Assembly (NCBI GenBank): GCA_947474365.1 | Contig: CANJIU010000080.1 | Span: 1 to 46,959 of the forward strand | DNA length: 46,959 nucleotides | DNA from: Opitutia bacterium | GTDB lineage: Bacteria > Verrucomicrobiota > Verrucomicrobiia > Opitutales > Opitutaceae | Reading direction: 5' to 3' | In this document: positions 17,466-25,277 of the stretch, in pieces | How positions within the stretch are numbered: position 1 is the first letter of the stretch | Layout: every line of letters begins with the position of its first letter | The notes under the pieces: model-generated | Seen by the model: the letters and a program-made list of their open reading frames with translations, nothing else | What the model was told of the DNA's origin: nothing | Databases searched by the model: none | Program-made: the position numbers and the translations under genes

Positions 17466-19124
17466 GTGCCCGCCACTCGTCGCGACTTTATCCGCACCGC
17501 GTCTGTCGGCGTCGCGGCCGCCTTCGCCGGCGTCTCTCGTTCGCGAGGTGCCGTTTCATCGGGGATGCTGCGCGACGTCGTTGTCTATGGCGGCACTCCG
17601 GGCGGACTCATCGCCGCCATCGCCGCTGCTCGGGAAGGTGCCTCGGTTGTTGTCGTCGAACCGACCCGCTGGATTGGTGGCGTGATCACGGGCGGGCTGA
17701 CGCGCACCGACACGGGTCGCGCGGATACCATCGGTGGCTATACGCGCGAGTTTTTCACCCGCGCCGCTTCGCGCTATGGCGGCAAGTTCATGTGGTACGC
17801 TGAGCCGCACGCAAACGCGGAGGCGTTCGAAGCCATGCTCCGCGAGGCGAAGATCGAAGTGGTGCGTGGCGCCACACTCCGTTCGGTCGCCCGCGACAGT
17901 GCGCGGATCGCGAGCGTCACCTTCGCTGACGGCCGTACCATAGGCGGCCGCGCGTTCGTCGACGCCAGCTACGAAGGCGATCTCATGGCCAAAGCCGGCG
18001 TGGCGTGCACCCATGGCCGCGAGAGCCGGGAGACTTACGGTGAACCGCTCGCTGGTTTTTATCCGATGGAAATCCGCCCTCGCACCCTGGAGTCGATGAC
18101 GAGTGTCTGCTCCTGCCTCGGCGGCACCGGGCCGCACTATGTGCACGGCACCCCGGCGGGTATCGACGGCCGCGATGCGACAGGCCGGCCGCTCCCCGGC
18201 ATTCGCTCTGCCGGGGGCGCACCTGGTGCGGGCGATTCGCTTTACCAGGCCTACAACTTCCGCCTCGTCGTCACGCAACGAGCCGACAACCGCGTGCCAT
18301 TTCCCAAGCCTGCCGCCTACGAACCCGCGCGCTACGAACTGCTCCTGCGTCTGATCCGGGCGTTTCCCGGCATTCGCTTCGGTCGGATTTTTCACCTCGG
18401 CGCGGTCGCCAACGACAAATTCGATCTCAACTCCCAGGGCATCTTTTCCACCGATTATCCCGGCGCGAACTTCGATTATGTCGCTGGCGATGTCGCAGTC
18501 CGCGCCCGCATCTACGACGATCACGTCGCGTTCACGCAGGGGATGCTGTGGTTTCTGGGCCATGACACCCGCGTGCCGGCTGCGCTTCGCGACGAGACCA
18601 ACGCGTGGGGCCTTTGCCGGGACGAATTCGTCGACAACGCGCACTGGCCCCACGCGCTCTATGTGCGCGAGGCGCGCCGACTCGTCGGCGAGTACGTCAT
18701 GACGCAGCGCGACTGCAAGTCCGATGTCACCAAGGCCGATTCGGTCGCGATGGGTTCGTTCGTGATCGACAGCCACATCGTGCAACGTTTCCTCGCACCC
18801 GACGGGACTGTGCGCGACGAGGGAGCGTTTCCCGACGCCCCCGCCAAACCCTACCAGATTCCCTATCGCTCGCTCGTTCCGAAGCGGGGCGGCTGCACCA
18901 ACCTCCTGGTGCCCGTGTGCCTGTCATCATCGCGCGTCGCCTACTGTACGTTGCGGATGGAGCCGGTCTACATGGCGCTCGGACACGCCGCGGGACTCGC
19001 CGCCGTCTCTGCGGTGCGTTCCGGCCGCGCCGTGCAGGACGTCGACATTGCCGCGCTGCAGTCGCTGCTGCGCGCCCAGAAACAGGTGCTGCAACTTCCT
19101 TCCGCCCGATCGGTAAAAAAATAA
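17466..19124 (+). CDS. Tat-exported FAD-dependent oxidoreductase
   Basis: About 552 aa from GTG 17466. The N-terminus is a Tat leader (TRRDFIRTASVGVAAAFAG), so the protein is probably exported folded with its cofactor. A dinucleotide-binding motif follows (VVVYGGTPGGLIAAIAAARE, GGTPGG in the fingerprint position, then VVVEPTRWIGGVITGGL), as in the FAD-dependent oxidoreductase family PF12831. The C-terminal part ends with YMALGHAAGLAAVSAVRSG, the usual second FAD-contact region. The longer open frame to 17367 overlaps the GH29 gene and lacks the leader. Substrate unknown; its place between a fucosidase and a GH43-like gene suggests oxidation of a sugar or glycoside. It ends 7 bases before the next gene, which also has a Tat-type leader. 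Confidence 0.85.
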   Translation: MPATRRDFIRTASVGVAAAFAGVSRSRGAVSSGMLRDVVVYGGTPGGLIAAIAAAREGASVVVVEPTRWIGGVITGGLTRTDTGRADTIGGYTREFFTRAASRYGGKFMWYAEPHANAEAFEAMLREAKIEVVRGATLRSVARDSARIASVTFADGRTIGGRAFVDASYEGDLMAKAGVACTHGRESRETYGEPLAGFYPMEIRPRTLESMTSVCSCLGGTGPHYVHGTPAGIDGRDATGRPLPGIRSAGGAPGAGDSLYQAYNFRLVVTQRADNRVPFPKPAAYEPARYELLLRLIRAFPGIRFGRIFHLGAVANDKFDLNSQGIFSTDYPGANFDYVAGDVAVRARIYDDHVAFTQGMLWFLGHDTRVPAALRDETNAWGLCRDEFVDNAHWPHALYVREARRLVGEYVMTQRDCKSDVTKADSVAMGSFVIDSHIVQRFLAPDGTVRDEGAFPDAPAKPYQIPYRSLVPKRGGCTNLLVPVCLSSSRVAYCTLRMEPVYMALGHAAGLAAVSAVRSGRAVQDVDIAALQSLLRAQKQVLQLPSARSVKK

Positions 19125-19131
19125 TTCAGCC

Positions 19132-20274
19132 ATGCCCTCCGAAAATCTCCCGCCGCGCGGTTTGCCGGCCTCCCGTCGTCACTTCCTCCTCAACGCATCC
19201 GCGGCCCTTGCCCTTGCCGGTCTCCCGCGCTCGCTCCGGGCTGCGACCGCGCCGGCCTCTGCACTGGGCGACACCGACTTGAGTCAATGGCTCCAACCGA
19301 TCCCCGCCGGCGCTGTTTTCGAAGATCCCGCCTGGTGCATCTGGTGCGGCTCCTCCGTCCGCGGCGACGACGGCAAATACCATCTCTACTATTCCCGTTG
19401 GCCGAGCCGCCTCGGCCACAAGGCGTGGGTCACACACTCCGAGGTCGCGCACGCCGTCGCCGATTCACCCACCGGGCCGTATCGCCCTGCCAGCGTGGTC
19501 CTCCCGGCACGCGGCGAAAAATTCTGGGACGGCTCGTGCACCCACAACCCCACGATCCTTCGCGTCGGGAAAAAATTCTGCCTCTATTACATGGGCAATT
19601 ACGGCGATGGGGTTGTGCGCGAACCGTTGAACTGGGTGCATCGCAACCACCAGCGCATCGGCGTCGCCACCGCTGATTCGCCCGACGGTCCGTGGAAACG
19701 CCTCGACCACCCCGTCGTCGACATCAGTGCGGACAACGACGCGCCCGACGCACTCATGACGTCGAATCCCGCCGCCTGCGTCCGCCCCGACGGTGGCCTG
19801 CTCATGGTCTACAAAGCCGTCGCGACGAAGGGCAAAGCCCCGTTCGGCGGCCCCGTCGTGCACCTCGTCGCCACGGCCGACAAACCCGAGGGCCCGTGGA
19901 AGAAAAACCTTACGCCGATCTTCACCAAGCCCGGCGAACATTTTGCCGCGGAGGACCCGTTCATCTGGCACGACGGCGACCGTTACCGCGGCATTGTGAA
20001 GGACAACAACGGCATCTTCACGGGGCGCGGCTATTCGCTCGCCCACTGGGAATCGCGCGACGGTTTCGACTGGCGCCCGGCGAAGCACGTCTTCGTCACC
20101 ACGCCGGAAATCGTCTGGACCGACGGCGCAAAGAAGAAGCTCAACGCCCTCGAGCGCCCGCAACTCGTCTTTGACGCGCGGGGCGTGCCGGTCGCGCTCC
20201 TCTGTGCCGGGGCCTATACGTCCGACCGCACCCGCAGCTTCAACGTCGCAATCCCGCTGCGCCGGCCGGTTTGA
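19132..20274 (+). CDS. GH43-like five-bladed beta-propeller protein
   Basis: About 380 aa with a Tat-like leader (SRRHFLLNASAALALAG). The rest reads as a five-bladed propeller of the GH43/GH117-like superfamily, with repeated blade signatures: FEDPAWCIWCGSS, KYHLYYSRWPSR, HNPTILRVGKKFCLYYMGN, ATADSPDGPWKRLDHP, MTSNPAACVRPDGG, and EDPFIWHDGDRYRG. The Asp and Glu residues in EDPAW and EDPF are in the places where such enzymes keep catalytic acids, but assignment to a GH family is not secure. It lies 7 bases after the FAD oxidoreductase and closes that operon segment. A decayed regulator gene on the opposite strand follows immediately. Confidence 0.75.
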   Translation: MPSENLPPRGLPASRRHFLLNASAALALAGLPRSLRAATAPASALGDTDLSQWLQPIPAGAVFEDPAWCIWCGSSVRGDDGKYHLYYSRWPSRLGHKAWVTHSEVAHAVADSPTGPYRPASVVLPARGEKFWDGSCTHNPTILRVGKKFCLYYMGNYGDGVVREPLNWVHRNHQRIGVATADSPDGPWKRLDHPVVDISADNDAPDALMTSNPAACVRPDGGLLMVYKAVATKGKAPFGGPVVHLVATADKPEGPWKKNLTPIFTKPGEHFAAEDPFIWHDGDRYRGIVKDNNGIFTGRGYSLAHWESRDGFDWRPAKHVFVTTPEIVWTDGAKKKLNALERPQLVFDARGVPVALLCAGAYTSDRTRSFNVAIPLRRPV

Positions 20275-20697
20275 CTATAGGGGTCAAGGTTGACGGCGTT
20301 CGCCGCCACCATGTCGTAGGATTGATCGACGCCGCGATTTCCGACGCAGTCGGCTGCCAATGTAATTTGAAAATCGACCGTTCCGGCCCCACTGCGATTT
20401 CCATCGCCCACAGTTGTTCTACAATCGCGTGGGAGCTCATCACCATGTCGTCGGGGCGGCCTGCGACGGGTACACTCACACAAAGGCGATGCGCTCTCCG
20501 GCGGAGATCGGGCGGCAATTGCGGATATGGGACATCAACGCCGAGAAACGCGGATTCAGCCGCTAACCCAACTGCAGGGCGACCTGCTGCACCAACGTCC
20601 GTGTTTCCCGACAGATCCGAGGATCGTCCCGCCGCGCATAGCAAACCGTGGCCAGGCTACAGCCGGCTTTCCGGACGATTTGTTGCAGTGTGATCAC
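20275..20697 (-). pseudogene. Decayed LacI-family regulator
   Basis: Reading the minus strand from GTG 20697 gives VITLQQIVRKAGCSLATV, then CYARRDDPRICRETR, matching the helix-turn-helix of the intact LacI gene at 2.5-3.5 kb. In-frame stops occur at 20563-20565 (where the intact gene has Tyr in GYRPNP) and 20476-20478 (Trp in AFVWVH). Just after this the sequence jumps, in another frame, to RPDDMVMSSHA, which matches RPDALVVSHA far downstream in the intact protein, so about 160 codons of effector domain are deleted. A further frameshift leads to RGVDQSYDMVAANAVN, matching GGIDQRQDRVAGHAVD near the C-terminus. The end merges into the 3' end of the GH43-like gene. It was once a full local regulator for the downstream GH95 operon. 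Confidence 0.8.
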
Positions 20698-20890
20698 AGC
20701 GAGGTAACGATGGTTCGGATTCACTCAGCCGTCTGAACGCCAAATGCAATCTTCGGAATTGAAGGGTTTCAATGCATCCGCGATAGCCTCTGCGTTGGCG
20801 CGAGTAATTCCTTCCCCCGTTCCCACCCATGAGACGCGATTCTGTCCCGCTGGCCCGCCGTCGGAACCCCTCCTCAACGCGCCCCTTTCG

Positions 20891-23386
20891 ATGAGAAACG
20901 TCCTCCGTTCCACCGCACTCGCCACCGTTGTGGTGCTTGCCGCCGTCCGTGCCGCCAATCCGCCCGACGCCCGGCTAACCCTTTGGTATGATCGTCCGGC
21001 CCAATATTGGGAAGAGGCGCTGCCCGTCGGTAACGGCCGGATCGGGGCGATGGTGTTCGGCGGCGTGCACCGCGACCACATCCAGCTGAACGAGGAAACC
21101 ATCTGGTCGGGCGCGCCCGCGCCCAAAGTCGCCGACCCGACATTTCGGGAGAAACTCCGCCGGCAGACGGAATTGATCTTCATGGGAAAATTCCACGCGG
21201 CCGAGGAGTTGAACCTCACCGAGGCGGAGAAACGGTCGCTCAACCTGGGCGAACCGCAGGCCATCCCCGGCACCTCCACCGCCCGCCACGTCTATCAGCC
21301 GCTGGGCGACCTCTTCCTGCATTTCGATCACGGCACGGCGCGCGAAGAAAACTACCGGCGCGAACTCAATCTCGACACCGCCGTCGCCACCACGCGCTAT
21401 GCGACGGGAGGGGTGACGTATTCGCGCGAGGTATTTTCGAGTTTTCCCGCCAATGCCCTTGTCACCCGAATTATCGCGGACCGGGCCGGCGCCGTTTCGT
21501 TTGCCGCGGTGCTCGACTACCGCCGAGACGTGAAGGACGACATGTACCGCTACGACGCCGAACTGGGCGCGAAAATTGAGAGCGTGACCACCCCGCCACG
21601 CCCGTCGTGGACGCATCTGGGGGGCACGCGCTTTGCGTGGCGCGGGCGCGGCCACCCCGATGGCGTGAAGTTCGAGGCCCGTTTCGAGGTCCGCCTCGAG
21701 GGCGGCACCCTCACACCGACGGCGGACGGATTCCGCGTCAGCGGTGCGACTGGCGCGGTCATCGTGATGACGGTGGGCACGGACTTCCGGGGCGCCGATC
21801 CGGCGGACCGCGCGGCGCGGGATCTCGACGCACTGGCCGGCCAGACGGCCGCGGATCTGCGCGTGAAGCACATCGCGGATCATCAGGCGCTTTTTCGCCG
21901 CGTTGAACTCGACCTCGGCCGCACGCGCTCGGCCGACATGCCGACCAACCGCCGCATCTGGTCGCAGATGTGGGGCGCACGGGACAACCGCGTGGACCAG
22001 GGCCGGGATCGCGATCCCGATCTCTTTGCCCTTCATTTCCAGTATGGCCGCTACCTGATGATCGCATCGTCGCGGCCGGGCACACTGCCGCCGGCCCTGC
22101 AGGGGATTTGGAACGACTCGCTGTTCCCCGTGTGGTTCGGCCAGCACACCTCCGACATAAACGTCGAGATGAACACCTGGCCGGCCGAGACCGCCAACCT
22201 CGCTGAATGCCATGCCGCGTTGCTCGATCTCATCGGGACCTTCGTGCCCGCCGGCCGCGCGTCCGCGCGCGTGGCCTACGGCGCGCGCGGGCTGGTGCTC
22301 CATGCCATGACCAACTGGGGTCCGAAGAACTCCGAGGGCGGCTGGCCGGATTTTGCCGCATGGCTCGCCCGGCATTTTTGGGAACACTATGAGTTCAGCG
22401 GCGACCGCGACTTCCTCGCGAAGCATGCCTACCCGTTCATGAAGGAGTGCGCCCTTTTCTACCTCGACACCATGGTCAAGGACCCGCGCACCGGAAAGCT
22501 CGTCACCGCTCCAAGCTATTCGCCGGAGAACCGTTTCCTGGCGCCCGACGACGGCAAGCCCGTGCACCTCGATGTCGGCAACACCATGAGCATGGCGATC
22601 TGCCGGGATGTTTTCCGCAACTGTGTCCGCGCCGCGGAGGTGCTCGGCACGGATGCGGGCTTCCGCGCAGAACTGCAGGCCCGGCTCGGGGCGCTCGCAC
22701 CGTATCCGATCGGCCAAGACGGCCGGTTGCTGGAATGGCGTACGGACTACCCCGAAACCGAGCCTGGTCACCGCCACAACTCGCACCTTTACCCGATCTA
22801 CCCCGGTGACGAGATCACGCCCCGTGGCACACCCGAACTCGCGGACGCCGCGAGGAAGGCGCTGCGCCGCCGTCTGGAGCACGACGGCGGCTGGACCGGC
22901 TGGAGCCGTGGCTGGGCGATCAACCTCGCCGCGCGGCTGGGAGACGGCGCACTCGCCCACGAGCAGCTGCGCCTGCAGCTTGAGCGCACCACGTTCACCA
23001 ACCTGATGGATGCGCACCCGCGCCTCGGTGGCACGACGCAGTGTTTCCAAATCGACGGTAATTTCGCCACCACCGCCGCCATCGCCGAGATGCTCCTGCA
23101 GAGCCACGCCGGGGAGATCGAACTGCTGCCCGCGCTTCCTCCAGCGTGGAAACAGGGCGCCGTTTCCGGTCTGCGCGCGCGCGGCGGCTTCACCGTTGGC
23201 ATCAAGTGGCAGGGTGGAGTGCTCGCCGCCGCCACCGTGCAGGCGCTGCGGAACGGGCCCTGCACCCTGCGGGCCCGAGGCGCGTTTCAAGTCGGAACCC
23301 AACGCAGCCGGGCGGACGGCGCCGAACACGTGCTGACGTTCAACGCGACCGCCGGACAGGTTTACTCGGTCTCGGCCACCCGCTGA
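20891..23386 (+). CDS. GH95 alpha-L-fucosidase/galactosidase
   Basis: About 831 aa, secreted (signal peptide 1-21 from ATG 20891; codons upstream to 20744 are not a leader). Full-length GH95: LWYDRPAQYWEEALPVGNG at the N-terminus, NEETIWSG, the barrel, GRLLEWRTDY (Glu615), GHRHNSHLYPIYPG, GGWTGWSRGW and CFQIDGNF (Asp722). The active-site loop reads TSDINVEMNTWPAE: Asp422 replaces the first Asn of the usual N-x-N pair, Asn424 is kept, and Thr420 replaces the His found in AfcA. It therefore may differ in specificity or rate from its two paralogues. It follows the decayed regulator after 193 bases and precedes the beta-helix/hydrolase gene by 3 bases. Family call is firm; sugar specificity is open. 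Confidence 0.92.
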   Translation: MRNVLRSTALATVVVLAAVRAANPPDARLTLWYDRPAQYWEEALPVGNGRIGAMVFGGVHRDHIQLNEETIWSGAPAPKVADPTFREKLRRQTELIFMGKFHAAEELNLTEAEKRSLNLGEPQAIPGTSTARHVYQPLGDLFLHFDHGTAREENYRRELNLDTAVATTRYATGGVTYSREVFSSFPANALVTRIIADRAGAVSFAAVLDYRRDVKDDMYRYDAELGAKIESVTTPPRPSWTHLGGTRFAWRGRGHPDGVKFEARFEVRLEGGTLTPTADGFRVSGATGAVIVMTVGTDFRGADPADRAARDLDALAGQTAADLRVKHIADHQALFRRVELDLGRTRSADMPTNRRIWSQMWGARDNRVDQGRDRDPDLFALHFQYGRYLMIASSRPGTLPPALQGIWNDSLFPVWFGQHTSDINVEMNTWPAETANLAECHAALLDLIGTFVPAGRASARVAYGARGLVLHAMTNWGPKNSEGGWPDFAAWLARHFWEHYEFSGDRDFLAKHAYPFMKECALFYLDTMVKDPRTGKLVTAPSYSPENRFLAPDDGKPVHLDVGNTMSMAICRDVFRNCVRAAEVLGTDAGFRAELQARLGALAPYPIGQDGRLLEWRTDYPETEPGHRHNSHLYPIYPGDEITPRGTPELADAARKALRRRLEHDGGWTGWSRGWAINLAARLGDGALAHEQLRLQLERTTFTNLMDAHPRLGGTTQCFQIDGNFATTAAIAEMLLQSHAGEIELLPALPPAWKQGAVSGLRARGGFTVGIKWQGGVLAAATVQALRNGPCTLRARGAFQVGTQRSRADGAEHVLTFNATAGQVYSVSATR

Positions 23387-23389
23387 CCC

Positions 23390-25270
23390 ATGATGACGTG
23401 CGCCAGAATCGCTCTCCGCGCTTTGCGCCTCTGGGTCGGGCTGTTCCTTGTCGTCGCCCCGGCGGCGGCGAGGACCTGGTTCGTCTCCGCGGCTGCCGCT
23501 CCCGGCGGCGATGGCACGGACTGGCATCGCGCGGTGCCGTCGCTCGCAGCGGCGCTCGCGGTCGCCCGGGCCGGCGATGCGATCTGGGTGCGGACCGGAA
23601 CGTGCGAACTCGACGACACGGTGCGCCTCCCGCCGGGGATCGCCCTCTACGGCGGATTTGCCGGCACGGAAAGTTCCCCCGACGCGCGCCGCGCGATCAA
23701 CTTCGCCCACGAGACCGTGCTGCGCCTTCGCCGGGCCGACGCGAGTGTCGTTGAACTTTCGGACGCGCACGACGTACGCCTCGACGGTTTCACCATTACC
23801 GGGGCGAGTGGAAGGCCCGGGGTGGCGCTGCGCCGTTGTCCGCCGACCGTGGTGCTCGCAAACTGCCGGATTGCGCGCAACACGGCCCCGGAAGCGGGCG
23901 CCGGCCTCCAGATTTCCGATCATAGTCGGCCGCTCCTCCGCAACGTGCAGCTCGTCGACAATCACGCCACCGGCAGTGCCGGCGGCGGCGGACTCTTCAT
24001 CGATGCCACGTCGGGCGTCGACTGGAGCGACGGTGTCATCAACGGCAATATCGCCGACGGCCCGCGCGGTGGTGGCGCGGTCATCCAGAGTTCCGCGGCG
24101 TTGTCGGTGCGGCTGCTGCGCTGCGATTTTTATTTCAACGAGTCCGGGGCGAGCGGCAGCGCGCTCGATGTCACCGGCGTGCTCGAACTTCGCGACAGTG
24201 TCATTTGCTCCAACCTCGCCCGCAGGGCCGCGCCCGGTCTTCCCCTCACCGTTCAGGGCGAGACCTCCCGTGTCATCCTGAGCGGCGGCAGTTTCATCGT
24301 CGGCAATCTCAGCGATCGGGCCGCCCCCCGCTTTTCGTCCGCCATCGAGGGAAAAGAACGCTGCGAACTGCGCGACGAGGCCATCGTTTCGGAGAAGGAG
24401 TCCGGTCCGGCCGAGCTCACGCTTTTCACCCAGCGCAACGACCTGCACACGGTCATGCCGGACATCTTGCCGCCACCGCTCACCGGCGGTGAACCCGCGC
24501 CGGGCCGGTGGGTGCGGCAGACGCTGCCGACGCGCGCCGGCACCTCCGCGTATCATTGTGTTTACCTCCCGTCCGACTGGCGGCCGGGGGAAACTTACCC
24601 GCTGCTTGTCGGGTTTCCCGGCAACGGACCATTCCGCAGCCGTTTCGGCGACCGCAGCGGTGGATTGCCCGAGGACAATCCGATGGGCATCGGTGTTTCC
24701 GGCGGCCGCGGCTTCGTCGTGCTCGGCCTGGGTTACCTCGATTCGCGGAAGAACCTGGCGCCGACCGGCACCTGGTGGGGGGACGTACAGGCGACGATCG
24801 CCTACACCAAGGAAGCGGTTCGGTCCATGTGCGACCGCTACGGTGCCGATCCTGCACGGGTGGTGCTGTTCGGCTTCTCCCGCTCCGCGATTGGCGCGAG
24901 CTTCATCGGCCTGCATGACGACACCATCGCGCCACTGTGGCGCGCGTTGCTCTGCTACGACGGTTGGGAGTCGCCGGCCGACATGACGCGCGACTGGTAT
25001 CGCCACGGGCAAACCAGCTACAACTACGATCCTGCTGATTTCGATGGCGCGGGCGCCGCCCAACGCTTCCAGCGCCTCGCCGGCCGGCCGCTGTTCATCC
25101 TCGGCGGTCGGGGCGCAGTGGAGACACTCAACGCCGGGCCTCGTTTCCCTGTTGAGCTTCTCGGCAAGACCCACCGCAATCACAACGTCTCGTGGGCGCT
25201 CCGCGACACGCCCGAACGCGCCGCCGTGCGCGCCTGGCTCGCGCGGGTGCTCGCCACGCCCGCACTCTGA
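23390..25270 (+). CDS. Parallel beta-helix domain fused to an alpha/beta hydrolase (esterase-like)
   Basis: About 626 aa with a signal peptide (1-28). Residues 30-350 form a right-handed beta-helix of the pectate-lyase-like type: TWFVSAAAAPGGDGTDW (DUF1565-like opening), AGDAIWVRTG, then repeated short strands such as VRLDGFTITGAS, PLLRNVQLVDNHA and LELRDSVICSNLA. Residues 375-626 are an alpha/beta hydrolase with the elbow LFGFSRSAIGAS (Ser497) and a late His (595 or 598) in KTHRNHN; the acid residue is not certain. A helix fold may grip a polysaccharide and present it to an esterase domain. Spacing is 3 bases from the GH95 upstream and 7 bases to the next gene, so the three are co-transcribed. 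Alternative: the helix may itself be an enzyme, though no lyase residues are evident. Confidence 0.8.
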   Translation: MMTCARIALRALRLWVGLFLVVAPAAARTWFVSAAAAPGGDGTDWHRAVPSLAAALAVARAGDAIWVRTGTCELDDTVRLPPGIALYGGFAGTESSPDARRAINFAHETVLRLRRADASVVELSDAHDVRLDGFTITGASGRPGVALRRCPPTVVLANCRIARNTAPEAGAGLQISDHSRPLLRNVQLVDNHATGSAGGGGLFIDATSGVDWSDGVINGNIADGPRGGGAVIQSSAALSVRLLRCDFYFNESGASGSALDVTGVLELRDSVICSNLARRAAPGLPLTVQGETSRVILSGGSFIVGNLSDRAAPRFSSAIEGKERCELRDEAIVSEKESGPAELTLFTQRNDLHTVMPDILPPPLTGGEPAPGRWVRQTLPTRAGTSAYHCVYLPSDWRPGETYPLLVGFPGNGPFRSRFGDRSGGLPEDNPMGIGVSGGRGFVVLGLGYLDSRKNLAPTGTWWGDVQATIAYTKEAVRSMCDRYGADPARVVLFGFSRSAIGASFIGLHDDTIAPLWRALLCYDGWESPADMTRDWYRHGQTSYNYDPADFDGAGAAQRFQRLAGRPLFILGGRGAVETLNAGPRFPVELLGKTHRNHNVSWALRDTPERAAVRAWLARVLATPAL

Positions 25271-25277
25271 ACTTCGC

